64,000 bases of DNA, taken from NCBI RefSeq assembly GCF_036173105.1, contig NZ_CP108053.1, forward strand, positions 1,860,001 through 1,924,000, given 5' to 3'. Position 1 is the stretch's first letter, and each line of letters begins with the position of its first letter. The notes beneath the pieces were generated by a model. The model saw nothing but the letters and a program-made list of their open reading frames with translations, had not been told where the DNA came from and did not search any database. Source of the DNA: Streptomyces sp. NBC_00287 (GTDB lineage: Bacteria > Actinomycetota > Actinomycetes > Streptomycetales > Streptomycetaceae). A program made the translations under genes and the position numbers. Of this stretch, positions 25,518 to 34,513 are shown one piece after another.

Positions 25518-28130
25518 TCAGGCCGCGGGGGTCATCCGGTCGACCATCTCCGGGTGCTCCTCGAGCCACGCGGCGACGGCCTCCTCCTCATGGCCCTGGC
25601 CGCGGTCCTTGATCTCCTGCTCAAGGGTGCCGAGCTCGTCCTCGCTCATCTTGAAGTTCTTGATCCACTCCGTGAGCTGCGGGTACTGCTCGGGGAAGTC
25701 CTTGTTGGAGATCGTCCGGATCGTGTTGCCCTCACCGAAGAACTTCTGCGGGTCCTTCAGCTTGGTCAGCTCGTACTCGCTGTACGCCCAGTGCGGCGAC
25801 CACAGCACGACGGCGATGGGCTCCTTCTTGGCGTAGGCGCGCTTGAGCTCGGCGAGCATGGCCGGGGTGGATCCGTCGACGACCTCGTACTCGTCGTCCA
25901 GGCCGTATCCGGGCAGCACCTTGGTCTTGAGGAGGTTCATCTCGCCGGTGCCGGGCTCGATGCCGACGATCTTCCCGTCGAAGGTGTCGCCCTTGCCCTT
26001 GAGGTCCTCCAGGGAGTCGACGCCCTTCACATAGGACGGCACGGCGAGCTCCAGCGAGGTCGGTTCGTACCAGGTCCCCAGATCGTGGAGCTTGTCCTTG
26101 CTCTTGTCCCAGTAGTTCTTCTGGGCATACGGCAGCCAGGCGTCGAAGTTGAGATCGAGGTCGCCGGAGGCGAGGCCGGTGTAGACCGGGCCCACGTCCA
26201 TCTGCTTGAGGTTCAGCTTGTAGCCGCGCCGCTCCAGGACGTTCTTCCACAGATAGGTGACGGCGATGTCCTCGTCCCAGGGGAACCAGGCCACGTCCAG
26301 CGGGCGCTTCGCCTCGGCCGGGGTCTCGGTGTTCTTGACCGGGGCGAGCTGGTCGACGAGACCCGGGTTGCCCTTCAGCCATGCGCGCACGGCGTCCTGC
26401 TGCCTGCCCTTGCCGGCCTTGTTGATCTCCGACTCCAGGCTGGTGAGCTGCTCCTCGGTGAGCTTGAAGTTCTTCAGCCACTCACCGACGACCGGGTTCT
26501 CCTCGGCGAAGCCCTTGCGGGACAGCGTGTGCACGCCGTCGCCCTCGCCCCAGGCGCCCTTCGGGTCCTTGAGCTTCTTCAGCTTGTAGTCGCTGTACGC
26601 CCAGTGCGGCGACCAGAGCGTGACGACGATCGGTTCCTGCTTGGCGTACGCCCGCTTGAGCTCGGCCAGCATGGCGGGCGTCGAGCTGTCGACGACCTTG
26701 AACTCCTTGTCCAGGCCGTACTCCCCCAGGACCTTGCTCTTGAGCAGGCTCATCATGCCGGCGCTGGACTCGATGCCGGTGATCTTGCCGTCGAACTGCC
26801 CGGCCTTGCCCTTGAGGTCCTCCAGAGAGTCGATGTCCTTCATGTAGGAGGGCACGCTCAGTTCGAGGGAGGTCGGGCCGTACCAGGAGCCGAGGTCGTC
26901 GAGCTGGGAGCCGTACTTCTTCCAGTACTGCTCGTGGGTGGTGGGCAGCCAGGAGTCGGTCTGGAAGTCGATGTCGCCCTGGGCGAGGGAGGTGTAGAGA
27001 GGGCCCGCGTCGAACTGCTTCGCCTCGACCTCGTAGCCGCGCTGCTCCAGGATCTCCTTCCAGAGGAAGGTGGAGGCGACGCCCTCGTCCCAGGGGATGT
27101 AGCCGATGCTGATCTTCTTGCCCTGGCCGACGTTGTCGCCGCCCGCGACCGGTTCGGTCTTGTCGGCGCCGCCGAAGACGCCCATACCGCCCGCGACGAG
27201 TGCGAGCACGACGACGCCGACCACGGCGACGGAGGCGCGGGGGCGGTACGCCCAGATCTTCAGGCCCTGGGCGGCGCGCAGCCGGGCGGCGGTGCGGCGG
27301 CCGAGCGGGGAGACCTGGGTGCCGAGCGCGCTGGTCATCCGGTCCAGGTAGATCGCGAGGATCACGATGGCGATGCCCGCCTCGGCGCCGAGGCCGATGT
27401 TGAGCTGGCCGATGGCCTCGTTGACGTCACCGCCGAGGCCGCCGGTGCCGACCATGCCGGCGATGGCAGCCATGGACAGGCCGAGCATGATGACCTGGTT
27501 GACGCCGGCCATCACGGTGGGCAGGGCCAGCGGGAGCTGGACGCGCAGCAGGGTGTCGCGCGGGGTGGTGCCGAACGCCTCGGCGGCCTCGACCAGTTCC
27601 TTGTCGACCTGGCGGATACCCAGCTCGGTCATGCGCACACCGGGGGCGAGCGCGAAGACGAGGGTGGCGACGATGCCCGCGGCGGCGCCGCTGCCGAAGA
27701 AGAGGATCGCCGGGATCAGATAGACCATCGCCGGCAGCGTCTGCATCAGGTCGAGTCCTGGCCGGACGATCGCGCTGACCCGGTTGGAGCGCGCCGCCCA
27801 GATGCCGAGCGGCACCGAGATCACCAGCGCGATGACCGTGGCGACGAGGACCAGCGACAGGGTCACCATCGCGTCCTCCCACAGGTCGAGGGAGATCACG
27901 AAGGCGAAGCCGACGAAGGTGAGAACGCCGGCGAGCGTGCCGCGCAGCCAGCACGCGATCACCGCGAAGATGCCGGTGAGCAGCAGGGGCTCGGGCGCCT
28001 GGAGGACGGCGTCGACACCTTCGTAGGCGCCGCGGAAGACCTGTTCCAGGAAGTCGAAGAGCCAGCCCATGTGGGTGGTGAGCCACTCGACCGCGTCGTT
28101 GACCCACGAACCGAACTCGATCCTAGGCAC
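25518..28130 (-). CDS. Glycine betaine/proline ABC permease fused to two substrate-binding domains
   Basis: An unusual 870-residue fusion. Residues about 40-280 form a ProW-type permease with the EAA loop (ELVEAAEAFGTTPRDTLLRV) and about six helices. A further helix (about 318-338) leads to two tandem OpuAC/ProX-type binding domains outside the cell, about 355-610 and 620-865. Both carry the repeat signatures YIPWDEG/WFPWDED, TSLELSVPSY/TSLELAVPSY and SPHWAYSDY/SPHWAYSEY. The SBDs are clearly duplicates. It partners the ATPase whose 3' end it overlaps by 8 bp, giving an osmoprotectant uptake system. GTG start at 28130. Confidence 0.93.
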   Translation of the reverse strand: MPRIEFGSWVNDAVEWLTTHMGWLFDFLEQVFRGAYEGVDAVLQAPEPLLLTGIFAVIACWLRGTLAGVLTFVGFAFVISLDLWEDAMVTLSLVLVATVIALVISVPLGIWAARSNRVSAIVRPGLDLMQTLPAMVYLIPAILFFGSGAAAGIVATLVFALAPGVRMTELGIRQVDKELVEAAEAFGTTPRDTLLRVQLPLALPTVMAGVNQVIMLGLSMAAIAGMVGTGGLGGDVNEAIGQLNIGLGAEAGIAIVILAIYLDRMTSALGTQVSPLGRRTAARLRAAQGLKIWAYRPRASVAVVGVVVLALVAGGMGVFGGADKTEPVAGGDNVGQGKKISIGYIPWDEGVASTFLWKEILEQRGYEVEAKQFDAGPLYTSLAQGDIDFQTDSWLPTTHEQYWKKYGSQLDDLGSWYGPTSLELSVPSYMKDIDSLEDLKGKAGQFDGKITGIESSAGMMSLLKSKVLGEYGLDKEFKVVDSSTPAMLAELKRAYAKQEPIVVTLWSPHWAYSDYKLKKLKDPKGAWGEGDGVHTLSRKGFAEENPVVGEWLKNFKLTEEQLTSLESEINKAGKGRQQDAVRAWLKGNPGLVDQLAPVKNTETPAEAKRPLDVAWFPWDEDIAVTYLWKNVLERRGYKLNLKQMDVGPVYTGLASGDLDLNFDAWLPYAQKNYWDKSKDKLHDLGTWYEPTSLELAVPSYVKGVDSLEDLKGKGDTFDGKIVGIEPGTGEMNLLKTKVLPGYGLDDEYEVVDGSTPAMLAELKRAYAKKEPIAVVLWSPHWAYSEYELTKLKDPQKFFGEGNTIRTISNKDFPEQYPQLTEWIKNFKMSEDELGTLEQEIKDRGQGHEEEAVAAWLEEHPEMVDRMTPAA

Positions 28131-29211
28131 GGGCGGTCACCTTCTCTCCGCCCTTGTCGCGCGGGGAGGGGCACGGTTCCGGTTCGGCGGTCTCGTCACC
28201 GAGGAAGCCGACAAGCCGCTGCCGCGGGACGACACCGACCAGCTTCTTCTTGCCGTCCAGCACCGCGACCGGGTGGGAGAGGCGGGCGCTGAGGGCGCAC
28301 AGGTCGTGGAAGGGGGTGTCGGGCGTCGCGGTCGCGCAGGCGCAGTCGGCCTCGTCGCCGCGGACGTCGCGGTTCATGACGGAGGAGGCGGTGAGCACGC
28401 GGGAGCGGTCGACGTCCTGGGTGAAGGAGGCGACGTAGTCGTCGGCGGGGCGCACCAGGATGTCCTCGGCGGTGCCGATCTGGACGATACGGCCGTCGCG
28501 CATGACGGCGATGCGGTCGCCCAGGCGCATGGCCTCGTTGAGGTCGTGGGTGATGAAGACGATGGTCTTCTTCAGCTTCGTCTGGAGCTCCAGCAGCTGG
28601 TCCTGCATATCGCGGCGGATCAGCGGGTCCAGGGCGCTGAAGGACTCGTCCATCAGCAGCAGATCGGCGTCGGTGGCGAGCGCGCGGGCGAGGCCGACGC
28701 GCTGCTGCATACCGCCGGACAGCTCGTCGGGCCAGGACTTCTCCCAGCCCTTGAGGCCGCACAGCTCCAGGGCCTCGGTGGCCCGCGCGAGGCGCTCGGC
28801 CTTGGGGACGCCCTGGACCTCCAGACCGTAGGCCGCGTTCTCGACGACGCTGCGGTGCGGGAAGAGCGCGAAGTGCTGGAAGACCATGCTGATCTTCCGG
28901 GCGCGGACCGCGCGCAGATCGCGGGGGCTGAGCGCGGTCAGGTCCTGGCCGTCGAAGCGGACCTGTCCGGCGGTCGGCTCCAGCAGACCGTTGAGCATGC
29001 GCAGCAGCGTGGACTTGCCGGAGCCGGACAAGCCCATGACGACGAAGATCTGGCCCGGTTCCACGGTGAAGGAGGCGTCGATGACGGCCGCGGTGGTGCC
29101 GTCGGCGCGCAGCTCCTCCCGGTCGGCTCCGCCGCGGAGCCGCTCCACTGCCTCGTCCTGTCGTCTGCCGAACACCTTGTAGAGATGTTCGGCTTCTAGC
29201 CTGGCTGACAC
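28123..29211 (-). CDS. Glycine betaine/proline ABC transporter ATPase
   Basis: 362 residues. Walker A is GLSGSGKST, the signature LSGGMQQRVGLARAL, Walker B LLLMDESFSALDP with the H-loop in THDLNEAM. A C-terminal CBS-like regulatory region (about 255-345) resembles ProV/OpuAA. It powers uptake through the permease-SBP fusion downstream. GTG 29211 is chosen because homologous sequence begins SARLEAEHLYKVFG; the upstream frame is not conserved. Confidence 0.94.
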   Translation of the reverse strand: MSARLEAEHLYKVFGRRQDEAVERLRGGADREELRADGTTAAVIDASFTVEPGQIFVVMGLSGSGKSTLLRMLNGLLEPTAGQVRFDGQDLTALSPRDLRAVRARKISMVFQHFALFPHRSVVENAAYGLEVQGVPKAERLARATEALELCGLKGWEKSWPDELSGGMQQRVGLARALATDADLLLMDESFSALDPLIRRDMQDQLLELQTKLKKTIVFITHDLNEAMRLGDRIAVMRDGRIVQIGTAEDILVRPADDYVASFTQDVDRSRVLTASSVMNRDVRGDEADCACATATPDTPFHDLCALSARLSHPVAVLDGKKKLVGVVPRQRLVGFLGDETAEPEPCPSPRDKGGEKVTARA

Positions 29212-29424
29212 GCGTACCTTCTCGTTCTCGACGGCGGTGGATCTCAATGACCGAGGAAGAACCTCAATAAAAGAGGGAGCGACGCGGCGCACGTGGCGGC
29301 ATCGCTCCGAGGCGGCGCCTGCCCCCGTTCCCCGGACACAAACGCACAAGTGGCCTAGCCCACAGCGGACGCGCCTGACGCAACCTGTTGCGGCAAGGAG
29401 CCGCTGTCAGTGGCGTACGGCATG

Positions 29425-30354
29425 ATGCGTGGCGTGACCGGACGACTGATGCTCCTCGACACCGCCTCGCTCTACTTCCGCGCCTACTTCGGCGTGCCGG
29501 ACTCCGTGAAGGCCCCGGACGGCACTCCGGTGAACGCCGTGCGCGGGCTGCTGGACTTCATCGACCGCCTGGTGAAGGACCACCGCCCGGACGCCCTGGT
29601 GGCCTGCATGGACGCCGACTGGCGGCCGCAGTGGCGGGTGGATCTGATCCCCTCGTACAAGGCGCACCGGGTCGCGGAGGAGCATGAGGTCGGCCCCGAC
29701 GAGGAGGTCGTGCCCGACACGCTCTCGCCGCAGGTGCCGGTCATCGAGGCGGTCCTGGACGCGCTCGGCATCGCGCGCGTGGGGGTCGAGGGGTACGAGG
29801 CGGACGATGTGATCGGCACGTTCACCGCGCGGGCGAAGGGCCCGGTGGACATCGTCACGGGGGACCGCGACCTGTACCAGCTGGTGGACGACGCGCGGGG
29901 GATCCGGGTGCTGTACCCGCTCAAGGGCGTGGGCACGCTCCAGCTCACCGACGAGGCGTGGCTGCGCGAGAAGTACGGCGTCGACGGCCGGGGATACGCG
30001 GATCTGGCGCTGCTGCGCGGCGACCCGAGCGACGGTCTGCCGGGCGTGCCCGGTATCGGCGAGAAGACGGCGGCCAAGCTGCTCACCGAGTTCGGGGACC
30101 TGGCCGGGATCATGGCGGCGGTGGACGACCCCAAGGCGAAGCTGACACCGACGCAGCGCAAGCGGCTGGACGAGTCGCGGCCGTATCTCGCGGTGGCGCC
30201 CACGGTCGTACGGGTCGCGGGCGACGTACCGCTGCCGGACGTGGACACCGCGCTGCCGCACATCCCGCACGATCAGGCTGCGCTCAAGGGGCTGGCGGAG
30301 CGGTGGGGGCTCGGGGGATCTTTGCAGCGGCTGCTGACGACGCTGGCCGTGTGA
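29425..30354 (+). CDS. Small 5'-3' exonuclease/flap-nuclease-like protein
   Basis: 309 residues of the PIN/FLAP 5' nuclease family without a polymerase domain: MLLDTASLYFRAYFG at the start, the metal-site blocks EADDVIGTFT and VTGDRDLYQLVDD, and the helix-3-turn-helix GVPGIGEKTAAKLL. It is predicted to remove 5' flaps or RNA primers. Several starts are possible (29410, 29422, 29425); I prefer 29425 (MRGVTGRLM). It diverges from the betaine ATPase across about 210 bp. Confidence 0.9.
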   Translation: MRGVTGRLMLLDTASLYFRAYFGVPDSVKAPDGTPVNAVRGLLDFIDRLVKDHRPDALVACMDADWRPQWRVDLIPSYKAHRVAEEHEVGPDEEVVPDTLSPQVPVIEAVLDALGIARVGVEGYEADDVIGTFTARAKGPVDIVTGDRDLYQLVDDARGIRVLYPLKGVGTLQLTDEAWLREKYGVDGRGYADLALLRGDPSDGLPGVPGIGEKTAAKLLTEFGDLAGIMAAVDDPKAKLTPTQRKRLDESRPYLAVAPTVVRVAGDVPLPDVDTALPHIPHDQAALKGLAERWGLGGSLQRLLTTLAV

Positions 30355-30461
30355 AGGGCGTTCCCCATCGAGTGAATGAGGTTCGTTGGGCAGGGAATTC
30401 GTCCCTTAAATTCTCCTTCACGCGCTTTGCCGCAGGGGCCATTCGGCGGACGAGGTGCTAA

Positions 30462-30477
30462 CTTAGGTAAACCTAAG
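30462..30477 (+). promoter_or_regulatory. Iron box (DmdR/IdeR-type operator)
   Basis: CTTAGGT-AA-ACCTAAG is a 7-2-7 palindrome closely resembling the actinobacterial DtxR/DmdR1 iron box (TTAGGTTAGGCTAACCTAA). It lies 20 bp upstream of the ATG of the siderophore-interacting protein, so repression by iron is expected. Confidence 0.85.
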
Positions 30478-30497
30478 CTGATACGAGGGAGGCCGTC

Positions 30498-31340
30498 ATG
30501 GCAGAACGCCCTGCCCGCAAGCCGCGGAAGCCCCACTCCGCGCAGGTCGTCCGCACCGAACGGCTGACCCCGCATATGCAGCGCGTGGTGCTCGGCGGGG
30601 AGGGCCTGGCCGACTTCTCGGCCGACACCTGCACGGACCACTATGTGAAGCTGCTCTTCGGTCCCGAGGGGGTCACCTACCCCGAGCCCTTCGACCTGGA
30701 GCGGATCCGGGAGGAGTTCCCGCGCGAGCAGTGGCCGGTGACCCGTACCTACACGGTGCGTGCCTGGGACCCCGAGCACCGCGAGCTGACGCTGGACTTC
30801 GTGATCCACGGCGACGAGGGCCTCGCGGGACCCTGGGCCCTGCGCGCCAGGCCCGGCGAGACCGTGCGGTTCATGGGCCCGGGCGGCGCCTACGCGCCCG
30901 ACGCCACCGCCGACTGGCATCTCCTCGTCGGTGATGAGAGCGCCCTGCCGGCCATCGCCTGCTCCCTGGAGGCGCTGCCCGCCGGTGCCACGGCGTATGC
31001 CTTCGTGGAGATCGCGGGCCCGGAGGAGGAGCAGAAGATCGACTCCGATGTGGAGGTGATCTGGCTGCACCGCGGAGACCGCCCGGTCGGCGAGGCCGTG
31101 AGCGAGGCGGTCCGCGCGTTGTCCTTCCCCGAGGGCCGGCTGCACGCCTTCGTCCACGGCGAGGCGGCCTTCGTGAAGGACCTCCGCCGGCTGCTGCGCG
31201 TCGAGCGCCAGATCCCCCGCGAGGACCTCTCGATCTCCGGCTACTGGCGCCTCGGCCACAACGAGGACGGCTGGCAGGCCGCGAAGCGGGACTGGAACGC
31301 GCGTATCGAGGCGGAGCAGGAAGGCACCTCGGCGGCTTGA
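30498..31340 (+). CDS. Siderophore-interacting protein (FAD-dependent ferric reductase)
   Basis: 280 residues of the SIP/ViuB family. The FAD-binding beta-barrel includes TRTYTVRAWDP; the NAD(P)-binding C-terminal part shows LLVGDESALPAIACSLE and ends with SGYWRLGHNEDGW. It reduces ferric siderophores in the cytoplasm. GAGGGAGG precedes the ATG. The iron box upstream predicts induction under iron limitation. Confidence 0.93.
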   Translation: MAERPARKPRKPHSAQVVRTERLTPHMQRVVLGGEGLADFSADTCTDHYVKLLFGPEGVTYPEPFDLERIREEFPREQWPVTRTYTVRAWDPEHRELTLDFVIHGDEGLAGPWALRARPGETVRFMGPGGAYAPDATADWHLLVGDESALPAIACSLEALPAGATAYAFVEIAGPEEEQKIDSDVEVIWLHRGDRPVGEAVSEAVRALSFPEGRLHAFVHGEAAFVKDLRRLLRVERQIPREDLSISGYWRLGHNEDGWQAAKRDWNARIEAEQEGTSAA

Positions 31341-31346
31341 GAAGCG

Positions 31347-31377
31347 GGGCCCGAGCCGGGACCGGCACGGGCCCTTT
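31347..31377. terminator. Bidirectional terminator between SIP and PASTA genes
   Basis: GGGCCCG (31347-31353) and CGGGCCC (31368-31374) form a stem followed by TTT, in the 41-bp gap between two convergent genes. Confidence 0.6.
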
Positions 31378-31381
31378 CCGT

Positions 31382-31945
31382 CTAAGGGCACTTCTCGTCG
31401 ACGGGAACGGCCTCGAACTCCACGTTCTCGTCGATGATCTCGCCGACCGCGGGGATGCTGCCGCAGACCCGCCAGTCGTTCTCGTTGTCGGTGTTACGGC
31501 CCTCCCCCGTGGCGTCCGTCGCGGTCACCTCACCGGTCAGGGCGGCCATCTGGTTCATGGCGTCCATGAGATTGCGCCCGACATAGCTGGGCATCTCATC
31601 GCCCGGCATGGCCAGGTAGCCCTCGGTGGTCGCGGGGCAGGACTCCCCCTCCTTGACGACCGAGAAGATCACCAAGGTCTCGGGGTCCAGCTCGCCGGCC
31701 TTCGGCTCCTGCGAGCACACCCGCCAGTTCCGGTCCCACACCTGCGCCCGCCCCTGCCCGGTCGCATCCTCGGAGCTCAGATTCCCGAACCCGGCGCTCT
31801 GCGCCCGGTCCTGCGCCGACTGAAGCTGCGCACCGGTGAGATCCGGCAGCTCCTTGCTCGACGAACACCCCGCGACGGCCGCGACGGCAAGCACCGCCAT
31901 CACACCGCGCACCGCACGTCTGCGGGCACGCCGACTCCTGCTCAT
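31382..31945 (-). CDS. Lipoprotein with two PASTA-like domains
   Basis: 187 residues. The signal peptide ends in a lipobox (VAAVAGC, Cys about 27), predicting lipid anchoring. Two PASTA-like repeats follow (ELPDLTGAQLQSAQDRAQSAGF and MPSYVGRNLMDAMNQMAAL as openings), each with a paired Cys (VCSQEP and VCGSIP). PASTA modules bind peptidoglycan or similar ligands in cell-wall proteins. No kinase domain is present. Confidence 0.85.
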   Translation of the reverse strand: MSRSRRARRRAVRGVMAVLAVAAVAGCSSSKELPDLTGAQLQSAQDRAQSAGFGNLSSEDATGQGRAQVWDRNWRVCSQEPKAGELDPETLVIFSVVKEGESCPATTEGYLAMPGDEMPSYVGRNLMDAMNQMAALTGEVTATDATGEGRNTDNENDWRVCGSIPAVGEIIDENVEFEAVPVDEKCP

Positions 31946-32028
31946 GGCCCCCCCATGATCGTTCTCTGCTGGAGAGCGTGATCTTAACCGCCCAGTGGCG
32001 GCACTCCGGCGCCGTACCCTTGATCGTG

Positions 32029-32979
32029 ATGAGACGCAGGACCCCTCCCCCGCCTTCCCCGCTGCCGCAGCGCGACGGGGTCGATCCGGTGCGGGTGCGA
32101 TTGCCGGGCGAGGGGGCCTGGGCCACCGTGCGGGAGCATCTCGTGGAGCGGCTCTCGGCGGGTGACGGCGTCGTCGACCGGATGTTTGAGGACGGCCTGT
32201 TCATCGGGGCCGACGGGCGGGCCGTCGCGGGCGACGCGGCCTATGTGCCGGGGATGTTCGTGTGGTTCCACCGGGAGCTGCCCGATGAGGTGCCCGTGCC
32301 GTTCCCGCTGGAGATCGTCCACCGCGACGAGCACATCGTCGTCGCCGACAAACCGCACTTCCTCGCCACCACCCCGCGGGGCAGCCATGTCAAGGAGACC
32401 GCGCTGGCACGGCTGCGGCGCGAGCTCGGGCTGCCGATGCTCGGGGCCGCGCACCGGCTGGACCGGCTCACCGCCGGGCTCGTGCTGTTCACCGTGCGGC
32501 CCGAGGAGCGGGGGGCGTATCAGACGCTGTTCCGCGACAAGCGGGTGCGCAAGGAGTACGAGGCTGTCGCGCCGTACGATCCCTCGCTCGGTCTACCTAC
32601 GACCGTGCGCAGCCGGATCCTCAAGGAGCGCGGGGTGCTTGCCGCGCGGGAGGTGCAGGGTGAGGTCAACGCGGTGAGCCGGGTCGAGCTCGTCGAGCAT
32701 CGGGGCGACGGGCTGGGACGGTACCGGCTGTTGCCCGCCACCGGGCAGACCCATCAGCTGCGGGTCCATATGAACGCGCTCGGTGTGCCGATCCTCGGCG
32801 ATCCGCTCTATCCGAGGGTGGCCGACCCCGTGCCGGCCGGTGACTTCCGGCGCCCGCTGCAACTGCTCGCGCGGGCACTGGAGTTCACCGATCCGGTCAC
32901 GGGGGCGGAGCACCGGTTCCGGAGCGGGCGGGTGCTCGGGGCCTGGGCGTCGTACGACACCTGGGCCGGTCGGTCGTAA
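32029..32979 (+). CDS. RluA-family pseudouridine synthase
   Basis: 316 residues from ATG 32029. The catalytic motif HRLDRLTAGLVLF holds the essential Asp, and the later block TGQTHQLRVHMNALGVPILGD (TGQTHQLRVHMN and GVPILGDPLYP) is typical of RluA enzymes. It isomerises uridine in rRNA or tRNA; target unknown. A GTG at 32026 directly before the ATG is an alternative start. Confidence 0.9.
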   Translation: MRRRTPPPPSPLPQRDGVDPVRVRLPGEGAWATVREHLVERLSAGDGVVDRMFEDGLFIGADGRAVAGDAAYVPGMFVWFHRELPDEVPVPFPLEIVHRDEHIVVADKPHFLATTPRGSHVKETALARLRRELGLPMLGAAHRLDRLTAGLVLFTVRPEERGAYQTLFRDKRVRKEYEAVAPYDPSLGLPTTVRSRILKERGVLAAREVQGEVNAVSRVELVEHRGDGLGRYRLLPATGQTHQLRVHMNALGVPILGDPLYPRVADPVPAGDFRRPLQLLARALEFTDPVTGAEHRFRSGRVLGAWASYDTWAGRS

Positions 32980-32993
32980 GACTCCTGGGACGG

Positions 32994-34463
32994 TCAGTAG
33001 CCCCTCCACCAGCGGACGAAGCGGCGCCATGCGTTGGGCCTGCGCGGGGGTTCGGGGGTCGGCACGGGCTGTGGGGCCGGGGGTGCCGGCTGGGGCGTGG
33101 GCTGGAGGCGCGGGACGTTGGTGACCTGCCAGGCCGGGCGTGGTGGCGGTACCTGGTTGAGGCTCGGCTTCATCGTCACGTCCTGCTGCGGCTGCGGCTC
33201 GAAGCGGACCGGGAGGTCCACCAGGTGCCGGGAGGAGATCGACTGACGCCAGCTCAGATCCTCCTCGTCGCAGTCGAGTCGGACGTCCGGCAGCCGCATC
33301 AGCAGCGCGTCGACGCCGACGTCGGCGATGCCACGGGCGATGTCCTGGCCGGGGCACTCGTGCGGACCGCCGCCGAAGGCGAGGTGGGAGCGGTTGCCCT
33401 GCATATTGGCGGCGAGGTCGGGCCGGACCCGCGGGTCGACATTGCCCGGTGCGATACCGAAGAGCAGTCCGTCGCCCTGGCGGATGCGCTGGCCGCCCAA
33501 CTCGGTGTCCTGCTTGGCGTAGTAGGCGAAGACCGTGCTGAACGGCGGCTCGTTCCACAGGGACTGCTCGACCGCCTCCGGCACCGTCATCTGGCCGCCC
33601 TTGAGCTGGGCGCGGAACCGCGGGTCGGTGAGGACCATGCGCAGCACGTTGGCGATGAGGTTGGCGGTGGCCTCGTAGGCCGCCATGAGGACGACCCAGA
33701 GGTGCTTGGTGACCTCGTCGTCGGTGAGCCGGGCCGGGTGGCTCATCAGCTGGCTGGCGAAGTCCGCGGCGGGCTCGGCGCGTCGGCGCTCGGTGAGCCG
33801 CTGCAGGGCGCCCACGACGTAGGCGTGGCTGGCGATGGCGGTCTCGGTGCCGCGCAGCATGTCGCGGGTGGCCTGCACCATCCGGTCGCTGTACTCGTCG
33901 GGCATGCCGAGGATCTCGCACATCACCGCCATCGGCAGATGCTCGGCGAACTGGCCGACCAGATCGGCCCTGCCCTGCTCGCAGAACTCGTTCACCAGGC
34001 GCTGTGTGGAGCGGTAGATGTACCGCCGGATGCCGCGGTGGTCGATGGTGGACATGGCGCCGGTGACCGCGCCGCGCAGCCTGAGGTGCTCGTCGCCCTC
34101 GGCGTAGGAGCAGATCGGCTCCCAGGCGATGTGCGGCATCAGCGGATGGTCGGGCTTGACCATGCCCTCCAGCAGCGGGTTCCAGATACGGCTGTCCCGG
34201 CAGAACTGCGAGGGGGTGCGGAGCATATGCAGGTTCTCGGCGTGGCCGAGGACCACCCACATCGGCACGTCGTCGTGCAGCAGCACCGGCGCCACCGGCC
34301 CGTGCTGGTCGCGCAGTTCCTCGTACAGCTCGTCCAGGTCCTCCGCGTCGGGACCGTAGAGCCGGCGCAGTCCCCCTGGCCCGAGGCCGTGGGCGGGGCA
34401 GCCGGGCGGCGGTCCGGACCGCGGGTCGTCCGTGCCGGTCAGGGAGTGGGATTCAGGCGTCAC
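32994..34463 (-). CDS. cvnE: Conservon cytochrome P450 (CYP157-like, ExxR motif absent)
   Basis: 489 residues. The haem-thiolate loop FGGGPHECPGQDIA is intact, but the K-helix reads EQSLWNEPP where other P450s have ExxR, so the Arg is replaced by Trp (codons 33555-33569). From memory this is the EQSLW signature of the CYP157 family. The I-helix has AAYEAT instead of AGxET. A Pro-rich tail of about 60 residues ends in WRRFVRWWRGY. GTG 34463 is the start. It is the last gene of the conservon (cvnE); in the cvn9/rar system it is believed to receive signals from the GTPase complex. Substrate unknown. Confidence 0.9.
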   Translation of the reverse strand: MTPESHSLTGTDDPRSGPPPGCPAHGLGPGGLRRLYGPDAEDLDELYEELRDQHGPVAPVLLHDDVPMWVVLGHAENLHMLRTPSQFCRDSRIWNPLLEGMVKPDHPLMPHIAWEPICSYAEGDEHLRLRGAVTGAMSTIDHRGIRRYIYRSTQRLVNEFCEQGRADLVGQFAEHLPMAVMCEILGMPDEYSDRMVQATRDMLRGTETAIASHAYVVGALQRLTERRRAEPAADFASQLMSHPARLTDDEVTKHLWVVLMAAYEATANLIANVLRMVLTDPRFRAQLKGGQMTVPEAVEQSLWNEPPFSTVFAYYAKQDTELGGQRIRQGDGLLFGIAPGNVDPRVRPDLAANMQGNRSHLAFGGGPHECPGQDIARGIADVGVDALLMRLPDVRLDCDEEDLSWRQSISSRHLVDLPVRFEPQPQQDVTMKPSLNQVPPPRPAWQVTNVPRLQPTPQPAPPAPQPVPTPEPPRRPNAWRRFVRWWRGY

Positions 34464-34513
34464 GTGGTCGCTCCGAAGTGGATCCGGTGTCAAGGGAGTT
34501 CGGGGTACGTCGG

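Noticed and set aside
25425..28292. Long plus-strand open frame opposite the betaine permease (955 codons)
   Set aside because: Shadow of the permease-binding domain gene; composition is artefactual and no motif is present.
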